From Bimastos eiseni (lineage: Eukaryota; Annelida; Clitellata; Crassiclitellata; Lumbricidae): a stretch of 64,000 nt of DNA. A program made the position numbers and the translations under genes. Shown piece by piece: positions 34,990-47,140 of this stretch. Below the pieces are notes generated by a model. That model saw only the letters and a list, made by a program, of their open reading frames with translations. It made no database searches and was not told where the DNA came from. Position 1 is the first letter of the stretch, and every line of letters begins with the position of its first letter. The stretch is taken from NCBI GenBank assembly GCA_959347315.1, contig OY365806.1:54055862-54119861 (forward strand), read 5' to 3'.

Positions 34990-35955
34990 TAGAACTGTAC
35001 CGATCAATCGGTTGGCCGATTGATCGGACATATCGGCATCGATAATCAGCATCAATATTAAAAATTAAATTTTTTCTATTTTATAATATTATTTTCAGTC
35101 TTTAACCCCTTGAGCTCGAGCATGTAGCCTGAGTTGCATAATCCATTACCATAGCGTGTAACCCGCCCATAGACTGATTGTATGGCTACTTCAGACCACC
35201 CAGTAGGCATTGAGCTCGTATCAACCGTGGAATAATGTTCGAAGGCTATAGCTGATGTGCAAAGTGAGTCAACAGTACCTGCTTAACTACCCTGGGTAGC
35301 TATTTCGTCTCTGCTGGCTGCCCACCGGTCACTAACACTGATGCCCTATTTTAGGCCAAAAAGTGGCATTTCGTAGTGGCGGCTTGTCTGGGGGAGGGAA
35401 TGGCGTGTTTGTTAGAAGAATTGGTGTTGTATGTCTGAATTTGCAACCAAAGACATCATAATAGTTTAAGGTTTGGGGAAAATAGTTATGATGATAGCTT
35501 ACAATGCTCATTCTACTTTTGCATGTATGTATGTATAAGTATGTAAGGAGGGTATTATCAAATTACAGTTGTATTGTATTGTCATGGGGATTATGGGATC
35601 GTCTTTTAAATAGCAATACATTTAAAAGTACAGCATTCTAATTAAAAAAGAATTTTCACTCTAGATTATTTGCCTATGGAATAACACGGTCATGCGGTCG
35701 TGGGGATTAGGAGATCGTCTTTTAAATAGCAATACATGTCATAGTACAGCATTCCAATTAAAAAGACGCTTTTATACCAACAGCTTCTGCTTATAGCTGT
35801 TGTGCAGAGTGAGTCACAGTACATCTTTGGAAAACACAATGAAATAATCGGTTATTGTATCGGTATCGTCTAATATAATCGGTATAGGCAATTTCAATAA
35901 TTGGCAATACTCTGTATTGGCATAATCGGCAAAAAGTGATATCGGTACAGCTCTA
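34990..35955. mobile_element. TAGAGCTGTACCGAT MITE, copy C (complete, 966 bp)
   Basis: From TAGAACTGTACCGATCAATC to GATATCGGTACAGCTCTA, flanked by perfect GAAGCTAT duplications (34982-34989, 35956-35963). It lies opposite in orientation to copy B and carries two extra copies of a LINE 3'-tail sequence near its middle. Confidence 0.92.
35585..35763 (-). repeat. two tandem LINE 3'-tail copies inside MITE copy C
   Basis: TGGGGATTATGGGATCGTC with TTTTAAATAGCAATACAT at 35585-35648 recurs at 35701-35763. The reverse complement matches the 3' flank of the LINE end at 47903-47949 (TGTATTGCTATTTAAAAGAC). Confidence 0.75.
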
Positions 35956-36248
35956 GAAGCTATTATACTCAAGAGATGTGTTAGTTAAGGTAAGGAATGC
36001 ATAGACCAAACAGAGAGACAGAGATGTTGAGAGAGAGGGGAAGAGCAAGACGAAAGAGGTGGCGGATATGTCATCACCCAGGTGCTACACTATACATCTC
36101 CAATTTCTTTGAATTGTGTTCAGAATGTATATTTTAATGTTACTGTGAGTGGTGATATATAAATTAATAAATACAATACGATATGAAGAATTGCAAAATA
36201 CCTGTGCTGTTTCAAAAGTTCTTGCGATCATTAATGATAATTAAGTAA

Positions 36249-36923
36249 TAATTAGGGCTGGTAACGATTAATTTAATTTTAATAGTTAATTTCGATTAAA
36301 TCACAAAAGCTTTTATAGTTATATTTGTCAGAGAAATTAATGACAATTCAATTAAAATTCTCAGTTTCTGAATTTGGTCACAAATAAATTTAATGTGGCA
36401 TGGTAGCCGATTGGTTAGAGCAGTCAGCCCGTAATGCTCAGTGTGTGCTGAGTGAGCGGGTTCGACCCTTGTCCGAGGTGTCACTGTGTAGGGACCTCGA
36501 GCAAGTCCTTCGCACATAATCGCTCTGCATTACATCTGCAGTTGCATCGAGACGTGTGAGCGCTTTCGAGCACGACTTGTCGTGATAAAGCGCGTTATAA
36601 ATGCTGAGTTGTATTGTATTGTATATTGAAGTGTTAGATCCATGATATGCAAAAGATTTGTCACAATGAATGCAGTAAACATTATCAGCATTTTCAATAT
36701 TTCCGTTAAGTCAATAATTTAAATCCAAAATGTTCATGTAATCGACCTGATATGTTATATTTGATAGCTCAATTACTGTTTGTTTCCATATTGCAATGTC
36801 TACATGTTTTTATTGTTCTTCCAGACTTCCAGTACATGTTAGTGATGGGTAGAAAAATCGAAATGATTAATCGTTACACAAAAATGTAATCGATTAATTA
36901 ATCGTTAATTTCCTCAGCCCTTT
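36249..36923. mobile_element. hAT-like element with AGGGCTG...AACGATTAAT ends
   Basis: The left end TTAGGGCTGGTAACGATTAA and right end TAATTAATCGTTAATTTCCTCAGCCCT are inverted. The interior contains the SINE at 36395. No target duplication could be fixed, so ends are approximate. Confidence 0.5.
36395..36625 (+). repeat. tRNA-derived SINE, copy 2 (complete)
   Basis: A box GTAGCCGATTGGTTAGAG (about 36403-36420), B box GGTTCGACCCTTG (36459-36471), body with GCAAGTCCTTCGCACATAAT and GTGATAAAGCGCGTTATAAA, and a (TATTG)n tail ending near 36625. The tail suggests mobilisation by a LINE with the same 3' repeat. Confidence 0.88.
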
Positions 36924-36936
36924 CTCCACTTTAAGA

Positions 36937-37247
36937 TAGTTGAATTGATTTCAGTATCATGTGACTCGCGCGTTAACCAGAATTACCGTTTCTCGCATAT
37001 TCCAGTTTCAGTTTCTAGCGCAAGATTTTAAGACAGTTAACGCGAAACTTATCGAGACCGCTTGTTCGAGACAGAACAAGACTTTCACTTCAAGACAGTT
37101 TCTAAAAATTCGAGACACTACCGCGAGACCGAGACAGCAGGCTTCCGAGACCGAGACACTAAAAAACTGCCTCGAGACGTCTCGAGACCATACAACTCTG
37201 GTCATTGGCCTGCAAAGTCGGACCATTTCTGCTGGCCCACCCTGTAT
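36937..37247. repeat. GAGACC-rich element end
   Basis: Repeated CGAGACAG/CGAGACC words ending in AAGTCGGACCATTTCTGCTGG. It mirrors the GGTCTTG repeat at 25705 and is probably the opposite end of the same family. Confidence 0.45.
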
Positions 37248-37400
37248 ATAGATATAGCACTCCCTCAAGAAGTGTGCTTGCATGATGATATAAGTTAGTC
37301 TTAAGTAACTTGTAAAACAAAGGCGCATTATTGTTTGGCAACAGTCGCATCTCTAAGGGAAGTGTGTTCCAGGTGAAAGAGCCAACATTATGTGTACAAG
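37248..37400 (-). mobile_element. LINE 3'-end fragment
   Basis: TATAGCACTCCCTCAAGAAG matches the start of the L2-like 3' UTR at 985; further in, the minus strand reads a decayed FHLEHTSLRDATVA-like C-terminus. Confidence 0.55.
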
Positions 37401-38707
37401 GTTAGTAAAAGTGAATCTGTGTCTCTTGATTATGTGAACACCTAAAAGGTCATCGTGTGATTTGACTCAGCATGATTTACCATACAGTTGGAAAGGACAG
37501 CTACAAAATAAGGAGATAAAAAGAAAAGAAATGATAAGAAAAAATTGGAAAAGCTAAACTCTACTGACACAAATTGAAATTTGTTTCGTTTTTTTACAAC
37601 TTCTACCATTGATAGCAGTGTATGAGTACTGGGCTGATTCTTTGAGTTAAGCAGCTCTGCTTTCAACATTCACTGTCAGTTTGAACAATGTATAACAACT
37701 TTCTGAATGGATATTGAACTTTAAGGGGAAATCATATGACAGTGCCACCACTTCTGTTGCAACAAAGCACAGGTAATATTTTAACTGCTAACAATGTTTG
37801 AGATTTGTCAACTACATATTTGTGCAAAGGTAGGCATTACATGTTTTTTACTGCTATACATAGCTGGTAGACTTGTTAACCTGCACATGTGCAACACAAA
37901 CAGAAAATACCATCAGAAGTTTTGCACATGTCACCTATTGAACTATACCACATAAGAAAATACAATAAAAATTTAATATTTTCCTTGTTCTGTAAAGTTT
38001 TCTGTAGTTTTATTACGAGTATTTTTAGTTTCAATTATAATTATTATGATGGCGTCATGTGCCAATTGGAAATCAGGTGGATTTGCACATTAATTATTAT
38101 GCAAGATTAAGTCAAGCAAATACTTGCCTTAACAAATTATTGCGGTGTCAGCTTAATAGGAATGCAAATTTATAATTATCATAGATTCGCAGTCTCCTAG
38201 GCACAGTCTCCTAGGTTATCGCAATAAGAAAACTTTAACTTGTCATTTCTCAAAAAAGCCATCAAGAGCATTTTAAAATAGTTTTAACTTTTTTCACATT
38301 ATTTTGTAATAAAAACATTAACTCTGCAGCCTCGTTAATCCAGTGCAGTATAATTTTTTTGCCTTTGTGAGATTTTCTCACATATGGTAATAAATACACA
38401 TCACATAATTCTCATTTGTTTCCTCATGACACCCATATGAGCTTTTACAAACACTTAGCATCCACTGCTTATGAACTAACTAACAGTACAAGCAATGCCA
38501 ACTGTCTTAGAACTCATCATGTAGATGCACACTCTACTGACTGAATACAACAGACCTTGATAAATTTCCATTTGGCACAACCAATGACAACCAGCTGGAC
38601 ATTGGCATCCTGTAACACAAACATACATCGTAGTATTTAGGTAGCGAATACAACTCATGATTCTTTTCCAAAAAGCCACACGCACAGCCACATTTAGATT
38701 ACTCGAG
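37401..38707. other. intergenic, nothing recognised
   Basis: AT-rich; no supported feature. Confidence 0.3.
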
Positions 38708-38972
38708 TAGAGCTGTACCGATTAATTGGCCGGCCGATTATAGAGATATCGGCAGTATTGGATATCGGCAAGATAATCGGCGCTGATATTAAAAATTATT
38801 TTTTTAATTTTATAATATTATTTAAGTCTATAAAAGCAAAATTACGACAGCAACATCACTGGGTCTATGAAGGACGGCATTTCGTTCCATTTCTATATCG
38901 TGTCGTCGAGCCAATGGCTTCTTCAGACCATTGGTGAAACCACCCAGTGTGCTAGTATAGACCGTGATATCT
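38708..38972. mobile_element. TAGAGCTGTACCGAT MITE, copy D (left part only)
   Basis: Starts TAGAGCTGTACCGATTAATT and follows copy F (ATATCGGCAGTATTGGATATC, GTCGTCGAGCCAATGGCTTC, GTGCTAGTATAGACCGTGA) before the match is lost near 38972. Confidence 0.8.
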
Positions 38973-41498
38973 CAATATTCCGCCCGATTAATCCATGACA
39001 GTGTTACATCAAGGTTCAACCAAAAGACCTACAGTATACCCAAAGACGGTGGATGGATGTATTGGTTGAAGGCAGGTAGGAGTCTTCGCTCTAGGTTTTA
39101 TACATCAGACAGGAAAGTTTACATCATATTGCACAGCTGACCAAACAGGTCAATGAGTCTGTTCAAGTATATACATGCAGCATCACACAAATCAAAGAGT
39201 TTGTTTTGCATTGACGTCCGTTCACTTCAAGATAAGATATGCCTGCCAACACAAGGTAGGCATAACCGAGGCAAGAGAAGACAAGAGGGCAGGTTATGGT
39301 CTGTGTGACATGACTTCGGTACAAGCAGACTTCATGTTATCTAAAAGGCTGGAGTTGGGGGATGAGTTGCCCAATGTAGACCCACACAGGAAGGACAATG
39401 TAATGAGTAAATTTAAGCTGTTCGTCTTCATAAAACATGTCGAGATTTCTTCTCGCCATTGTTAGTTTAACTCTTTATCAGTAACACAATGACTGATACA
39501 AATTCTTGATCTTCTTGATGATCAGTCTATAACTTCATGCTTGGACATACTTTCCCATTTTGTTAGTGTGTACTATTCTTCTGCCATTTACACCCATGAT
39601 AACCAAATAGGAATACGCTGACCTTAGCTGTAAATGACAGAGAGACTATGCTATATAAGCTTGTTCTTCGAAGTTAGGCACACAATGATAACATCCTCTC
39701 CTGGATCGAATTCTGTATATTTATCTGTCTTGTGATATTCGTTAGCATGTTATACTTGTTTCTGTTATGAGTAAGTTTCTGCAAACAACATTGTTTTCTT
39801 CAGATTTTCTCTCAAACCTTTCAGATACTTTGCTGATTGGATTCCAATATGTGGTGGTAAGTCCATTTCTCTTGTTCAACTTTCTTTCAAACTAATTAGT
39901 AGACCACACAAGAGTTTTCCATAGACTAGTTACTATGTCTCAAACTTTACAGTATGGAATATCTCGTACCAGTAACTTGGGTTGTCAATTAATAAATTTA
40001 CTTGAACGATTTGTTTTCCATCTCTCCAACAATCTGGCTGCTTCTGGATGTCCTGTCTATCATACCTTCAACTACAACCCATTAGGTTAAAAATTCTTCA
40101 CTAGTCAAACTTGCAGTAAAGTTTGTCCATTGAACGCTTGTGATCACAGAAGACATGTCAATATTAATTAACAACAGTAAAGCATCACATACAGCATTTG
40201 GAATCAATCATGCATGACATATCTTTATATTGTTTTTCTTTAAAATCAGCAGATGTTGTTTTATTCTTTCTGAAACATTATCTTTATTTGCGTTTGCTTA
40301 CATCGATTCGTATCTAACCACCATTAATATCCACAATAATGACCACTTCTTTCTGCACTTCAATTGTCTCATGTAAATCCAGATTCTTGTCTACCTTGTT
40401 ATGTATGACTGATACTGATTTACCTCAGTCCAAGGTTTATGACAAAGAGACCAACAGCAAGAGAGAGACTAGGCATTCGGTTAATGGCTGGGAAGACGAG
40501 TTGTTGCTTATGATCTGGAGAGAAGAGATCAGTAGGGGCCAATGCCGAAATACAAAGGTGAGATACGGTGATACTGGATATGGTGACAGGGTTAGTTTAT
40601 ACAGCAGAGTGAGCCAAGATTAGCAAACAGTCCACTTTGTTTGACCTGAGGTAAATGATTGCTTCAGGGCCATTTGAATTGGCCCGAATGTTCGTTGGCT
40701 CTCACTAAAAGTATAGTTAGAATTCTTTGTGACATTTCTTATTGTATGTAATTATCATTAAAAAAATAGTGAAATTAATTCAATCTTATAGTTTGCATTT
40801 GTAGTCAGATTTGTATTAACATGCAGACACAAGGCTATCAAATGTGGCAACACTTCAGCTGGGGTGCTTCTTCTATTGGGCCACCGGATCAGTATGCAGG
40901 GCAGGGGCACTAACTCCCTTGGCTCGAACCGATTCACTAGTCACGAGTCCCAGCTTGACCCGGGGCGCAGATGTCATCGGCCTCCTTGCATATGGACCCC
41001 TGCCTGCAGTCGACCCACGATGCATTAGACCCCGGTGATCCTGGTCAAGGTGGAAGTTTGACACAATACCATCCAGTATAAGGCACTGATGATGGCTTCA
41101 TGAGCGCTCCTAGTCTGCTTGCCCAATAGTTCGATTGCAGCAGGGAGATGCCACTATACCTTAGACACAAGCAGCAGCTGATGATGATATAAGCTTATAT
41201 AAGATGAAGATAATTAAATCACAAATCACCTGATGCAAACCATCATCAATGGTCGGAAGCTGAAAGCAGCCACAGATGATATGGAACTAATTCAAGTCAA
41301 GACGAGAGAGAGAGATCAGTAACTAAATTGCCACACACAGAATTCAAGCACTTGTCAGAACCATAAGACCACCCCATAATAGACAACACACTCAAGCAGA
41401 AGATCTAAGACTCAAAGGCATAAAGGACAAGTCGCTGTCTATATCGATGGATCAAAGAACACTTGATGCAGGCAATGCATCATGCTCTTTCTATGTGT
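38973..41498. other. intergenic, no gene recognised
   Basis: Open frames at 39175-39465, 40339-40623 and 40844-41064 show no recognisable motif. The stretch 40850-41060 is more GC-rich than its surroundings and could be a repeat of unknown type. Confidence 0.3.
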
Positions 41499-41790
41499 CA
41501 TCTTGTATCCACTATAGAAGTTACTGGATCAGCAATAATAATAATAATAATAAAAATAATAATAATTACTTATATGGCGCCGTAAGTTGGCCATACCGTT
41601 ACAAGGGCACCTTATAAACAACTAAACAACGGGATAAGGTTTAATTTGAATGAGAACACTGAGATGGCCACCACACTGATGGTGGATGGAAGACAATTCA
41701 TCTTGTATCCACTATAGAAGTTACTGGATCAGCAATAATAGTAATAATAATAAAAATAATAATAATTACTTATATGGCGCCGTAATTTGG
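41499..41790. repeat. 92-bp direct duplication with (AAT)n at a 200-bp offset
   Basis: 41499-41590 and 41699-41790 match except for two bases seen, including a (AAT)n run and ACTTATATGGCGCCGTAA. The last words resemble a LINE 3' tail. Confidence 0.9.
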
Positions 41791-42105
41791 ACCGGCGGCT
41801 GAGAGAGCGCGGTCACCAAAGTGTATCTTCGTCCTCCGAATGTGATGGTCTATCTTCTGGAGCGATCTGAGGTGCAGCCCAGATGAGCAAAGGCTCATCA
41901 GTCATAGCAGCAGAAGGAATATAGATTGGGCCATTTAACGCTATTGTACCACATCATATTGCTGTCTTTTCAGATTCACTTGAAGTCATCACTTGAGCAG
42001 CTGAAGTCCGAGACAAGACCACACCAGATGGCAGACTTTATGACTTGATGACTACAGCGACGCTTACCCCTGGTCATTATGGTTCTGTCTGACCCTAATC
42101 ATCTC

Positions 42106-43092
42106 CAGGGCTGTTAATATCGCGATAAAGTATCACGCAATACTTTTGTCAGTATCGCAGCGAGTATCGCGATACCTATTTTTTGCCTGTCAGCGATACT
42201 CGATACCAATACTTTTTCTCACTAAAATTTATATGGTTTCTCAAGAAATATGTGAAATCAATCGTTGCACTTTGATAAATTTAGGCCTCTATATATACAT
42301 ACATGTATAGCCTCTTTTGGCCATATAAACCTTGGTGCGAATAGATGGAATATATTAGAGACCTAACAAAAGAAATGACTGTAGTAGGCCTATGTCCTTT
42401 TGCATTCACTGGTAATTAACTTTAGAGTGCTTGCGAATTTAGTTGATCTTGAAATGAATCAGACTGAAGAAACGAAGATTGCCAGTGCAATATCAGAGCA
42501 TTGTGTTCGAGCTGCGTGCCCTGAAGGCTACATGAAAGACATAATTGTGATTGGCCAAAGCACCAATATACACAGGACTGGAAAGTCCACATGTTCTTTG
42601 GTGTCAACAGTTTTTGGACGATATTGAGGAGCCAGAAATTTTAGATCCTATTAAAATAGCAAGCTGACTCATCAACCTTTAGTTGTTAAGCCAAATTTAC
42701 GAATGACTACTGGGTATGTCAGCAAGATATAAAAAAGCGCCATTAGAGGTTCAAAACACCATATTTTCAAATAGAAGAAAAGTTTAGATTGGGGCGACAT
42801 CTGTGTTTAAGAGAAAAGCGTGTACATGGAAATTTGATGAGTAACAGGTATAACCATTCCTCTTATCTATATTCCTTGTGATTGGCCCAAGTGATTCCTT
42901 GTGATATTTTCAATAATTATTGGTGCACGAATTATAATTTATGCTAAGATCGAATTCGGCAAGGATAGGCCTATTGAAAAGTATTGGTATTGCAATACTT
43001 TTCAGAAAAAGTATTGATATCACGATACTTTTAATTAGGAAGTATTGGTATTGCAATTGCAATACTTTTTTCAAGTATTGTTAACAGCCCTG
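42106..43092. mobile_element. hAT MITE, CAGGGCTGTTAA family, perfect TSD
   Basis: 987 bp from CAGGGCTGTTAATATCGCGA to TTGTTAACAGCCCTG. The 8-mer ATCATCTC flanks both sides (42098-42105, 43093-43100). The interior has ATCGCGATAC and its counterparts near each end and one 75-codon frame (42400-42627) without recognisable motif. It sits within the first bases of the Helitron that follows. Confidence 0.93.
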
Positions 43093-43096
43093 ATCA

Positions 43097-43602
43097 TCTC
43101 TATATATAAAAGGAAGATTCTGTGCATCTGTCCGGCTATGCATTTGCAGAGTTTTAGAGCTATTGCTCAAAACCTTCGTCGTTGGCTCAGGGAACACCTG
43201 GGCCACGCAGCCGAGGGGTTGGCGAACCACTCGGCCACCCTATTCCTGGTCTCCAGAGCCAAAAACCTGTCTCAGGACTCCCCAAGGAAAGTTTCTTTCT
43301 CAGTCGCCAGGAGCATGCCGACAAAACATGAGATATCTGTCTGCCATACCTCTTCTTCTTTTACACCGTCATGAATGAATGGACGGTTTGGCAGATATCG
43401 TACAGGTAGGAGGTATACAGTCTGTTTGTCCGTTTATGCATTCGTACACTTTTACAGCTATTGACTCGAAACCTTCGCTGTTCTCTTGGGGGACACCTGG
43501 AACACCTAGTAGAGGGGTTGGTCAATCTCACGGCCGCCCTCTTCCTGCTCTCCAGGGCCAAACACCTGTCTCAGCCCGTGCAATGCCGGGTTCCCCTACT
43601 AG
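43097..43602 (+). mobile_element. non-autonomous Helitron
   Basis: Starts TCTCTATATATAAAAGG after A (43096) and ends in CTAG before T (43603), the A-T insertion preference of Helitrons. Twelve bases before the end there is a short hairpin, CCCGTGCAATGCCGGG (43575-43590). Inside are two diverged tandem units of about 250 bp, each with a CCAGRGCCAAACACCTGTCTCAG-like stretch. The first four bases also exist at 42102-42105 because the hAT MITE landed there. Confidence 0.85.
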
Positions 43603-44068
43603 TCTTCAACATGAAAGTATCATCAAATAATGTTATTAACCAGATCAGAACCAAAAAAGAAGATGGGTGCATTCTTGAGTTTCGATGTAGAGCTTTCGCA
43701 TTGAGCAATGTTGTCCAACTTTTTTGACACTGTGGGTCAACGGCATTAGTCTCAAAAGCAACAGAAACAAATTTGTTGAAAATTTTATCATGGAATAATA
43801 AATTTTGAATGTGTCGTGGGAACTTGTGTTTGTGCTCACATTGTTAAAATGATAAAACAAGTCACAAATAAATAGCCTTGGTCATCTGGCAAGAAATGAA
43901 CTGTATATAAGTTTGAAATATTATAATTTTAGAGAGCCTGGCTTTTATGTGTTGGTTTGATAAGAATATGTTTGATGTTAGTAAGCCCACGCTTCACGTA
44001 AGAGTATTTGTGCAGGAAACCGAGTGAAGCCACTCTTATTAATACAGATATCATTGCGACCAGCTAGT
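43603..44068. other. intergenic, nothing recognised
   Basis: No supported feature. Confidence 0.3.
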
Positions 44069-44076
44069 CACAGAAC

Positions 44077-45687
44077 TAGGGGATAACCGGAAATCGCCTC
44101 GGCCATTCGCCTCGGCTGAATATTGGACTATTCGGAAGTAATCGCCTCGGCAAATATTACGCAAATAGCTAAAAACAACTTTTGTTATAAAATAATTTTT
44201 TTTTAAATAATATATTTCCATCAAATAAATTTAGGACTAACGGACATACTTATAAGTTATTGATTAATTAAACAAGAACATAACATTCCATTGAATTTTC
44301 TTTAAGTTAATGACCAGTGTAAATTTATATATTTTAATTTCTTTTGGTTGCATTCCCCAGGTGACAACCAAATCAGTAATTTTCCGGCTTGAATTGGCTC
44401 CACCCACTTTCCGGTAAACATTAGAGAGTAAAGACGTCGTTGATGACTTCGTATTTCAAATTTTAAAGCAAGGTTTTACATTTTTTTCACAAATAAAGTT
44501 ATTAAATAATAAATATATTGTTATAGCCTAGAGTGCAACGATATGCTATATGAAGGATATTGCTATAGACTCTGCATTGACTATAGGCCTAGATAGTTCT
44601 CCGTAGCTGTGCATGTGGCAGGTTAACTACCGCATATACTTGCGTACAAGTCGATTCGCGTATAAGTCGAAGTGTAATTTTTTGACAAAAATAGCGTCCT
44701 AAATCGACGACTCGCATATAAGTCGAATCCATAAACTCAAAACGAGTGATGACGAAATTTTTTGTGATTAAGAAATTTTCCTGAATATACAAAATCTAAT
44801 AAACTTGTGTTTGAAAATCATAAAAAATAATATAAACAACCAATAAGTGAATACAAATGGATGTCTTCCGTTCACTGCCTTCGGTTTGTGTAACAAATTT
44901 AGTAAGTAAGGGAGGCATCTCTTGCATAGCATTCGAATTTCCATGCAGTGCAGCATATTCAACAATTTTCAACTTGAAAACAGTTTCGTAGGAGGCTCAC
45001 TATTTCTTAAAATTGCTGAAAATTGTGGAAAGTATCAGTAAGTATTTTACTGCACTAATCTCCAAACATAACATTTTTCTAATAGAATACTATCACACAG
45101 GTAAATAATAAAATTATTAAAAAAACAATTACTTCTCAATTTTTACAATGCATAGTCAGTAATTTGTGGAACTGTGATTTATTGTGAAATAGGTGTTAAA
45201 ATAACCAGACAACTAAGGCTTTAAGTTTTGAGTTCGTTTTCGTAACACGTGCGTATTTGGTTGTCCGAAAAGCTTCTATCAATTTCGCGTCTAGCGTATA
45301 AGTCGAATACCGTTTTCGTCGTCCCGAAATAGCATTAAATTTCTCGACTTATACTCGAGTATATACGGTACGCTTTGCCTACGGATGGTACTCGCTGGTA
45401 GTGGTGGCGCTGCACGAAAGCAAAATATGCAATTGTGTACCAAAAGAAAGATAAAAGATCAATTTTTAACAAAATAATGGAACATCTTTCAATATGTTTT
45501 AAATGAACATCATGTGCAGAACATCCGTATTACCGCTATTGCATACCAAATTTTCAAGGCCAGCGTCGCCACTACTCGCTGGCCAGGCTTGCCGCTACTA
45601 TTTGGTTCATACCCGGATCCGGAATATAGTGCATCCAAATACTCGGTTTTGGTACTCGGTGGAAATTGTCTACCTGGTTATGTCCTA
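44077..45687. mobile_element. hAT-like element, TAGGG(C)ATAACCG family, long copy
   Basis: From TAGGGGATAACCGGAAATCGC to CTGGTTATGTCCTA with perfect CACAGAAC duplications (44069-44076, 45688-45695). It is the reverse orientation of 12907-13572 and is longer mainly because of the insertion at 44630. Non-coding. Confidence 0.9.
44630..45368. mobile_element. TA-target MITE with CCGYATATACT ends
   Basis: Left end CCGCATATACTTGCG and right end CTCGAGTATATACGG are inverted and flanked by TA. The relative at 12907-13572 reads GTTAACTACGC (reverse complement) straight through, so the insertion duplicated only TA. Many GTATAAGTCGA words lie near both ends. TA duplication suggests a Tc1/mariner-type transposase. 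Confidence 0.8.
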
Positions 45688-45697
45688 CACAGAACAG

Positions 45698-46619
45698 TAG
45701 AGCTGTACTGATATCACTTTTTGCCGATTATGCTGATACCGACTTTTGCCGATCATTCATTTGCCGATACCCGATTATTTAGCCGATTATTTAGCCGATT
45801 ATTTCATTGCGTTTCCTAAGATGTTTGGTTCCAAAAGATAGACCTACTGCTTCTGCCTATTGTTGTGATACAAGCAAAACACTTGCTCCTTAGGAGACGT
45901 AGGCATGTAGTTGGAGACTAATCCTAGGCCGGCAATACAGCGACACAGCGCCCGCCACCGTCGAACTGTGCCCGGGGTAATTAATGGCCAAGGACTGGCT
46001 GGCCAATTCAACTGAGAAGCCGATGAATATACATCATAAAGGCATTCCTAATGAAAACCTGATAGCTGCTATCTGTCAGGACATAGCCTTGGCTGAGCAA
46101 TTGAGAGATTTGAATATAAAGAGCCTTCTGATTGCAAAGTTCACCCATCTAGTCTCAGGTGACTGAAATGTTTGGGGGTTGAGATCTGATTGGCAGCTAG
46201 CATGTATTCATTAGGCATGCCTCCACGATGTATATTCATCGGCTTATCTGTCGAATTGGCCAGCCGTTCCTTGGCTTGAATTGGCCAGCCGTTCCTTGGC
46301 CTTTAAGCAGGCACTATGACTCACTATGCACAACACCTATGTTGACACGTTCACACGGTCTATACTATCACAATGGGTGGTCTCACCACTGGTCTGAAGA
46401 AGCCATGCTCGACGACACGATATAGGAACGGAATGAAATGCCGTCCTTCACAGACCCAGTGATGTTGCTGTCGTAATTTTGCTTTTATAAATTGAAAATA
46501 ATAATAAAATAAAATAAATAATTTTTAATATCGGCGCCAATTATCTTATCGATATTTGATACTGCCGATATCTCTGTAATCGCCCAATTAATCGGCCAGC
46601 CGATTAATCGGTACAGCAA
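45698..46619. mobile_element. TAGAGCTGTACCGAT MITE, copy E
   Basis: From TAGAGCTGTACTGATATCAC to CGATTAATCGGTACAGCAA with CAGAACAG on both sides (45690-45697, 46620-46627). The right terminus has lost part of the CTCTA end. It inserted directly into the right target duplication of 44077-45687. Confidence 0.9.
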
Positions 46620-46689
46620 CAGAACAGTTGCTTGTTCTGTGAAAGTGGTTCCTGCCTAAGCTATTGTTGAAACTGCTGCAGTCTGTAGA

Positions 46690-47140
46690 GTTTGGTTCTC
46701 TATTCAAGGGATGAACCAAAACTCGGTTCGGAACTCAGCTCGGTCCAATTTTCTTGGTACTCGGCAAAACTCGAACTCGGTCAAACAATGAGTCCAAATA
46801 TTAATCTTTTCGATTTTGTGTTTTGAAAACGAAAATCAGATTTTTATTTACAAAACGACAATAGACGTAACTGAAATTACTTACAAAATACTGTTATTTC
46901 TATTTACAAAACGACAATCGACCTAACTAAAAAGACAAATACTGCTACTGCTAGTGCTTACAATTTACTAATTTTTAGTGTTAACTAAGGCAAAACTAAA
47001 TAAGACATTACAGTTGTGCAACCTGCCAATCTAAACATTAAGAGAATGAGATTTTGTTAAATACTCAGACTCATCCTCGGAAAAATTCAACTCGTAAAAC
47101 TAGGTACTCGGATTCTGCAAGAAATTCAAACTGGTTCAAC
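46690..47140. repeat. ACTCGG-rich element, ends inverted
   Basis: AACTCGGTTCGGAACTCAGC and GTACTCGGCAAAACTCG on the left, with CTCATCCTCGGAAAAATTC and AGGTACTCGGATTCTGC on the right. Suggests a short inverted-repeat element; boundaries unresolved. Confidence 0.4.

Noticed and set aside
40844..41064. Complementary frames of about 64 codons on both strands in GC-richer DNA
   Set aside because: No family match and mirror-strand frames are typical of composition bias.
43045..43727. Overlapping frames of 70-110 codons as a gene
   Set aside because: They lie in the two internal repeat units of the Helitron and have no conserved motif.
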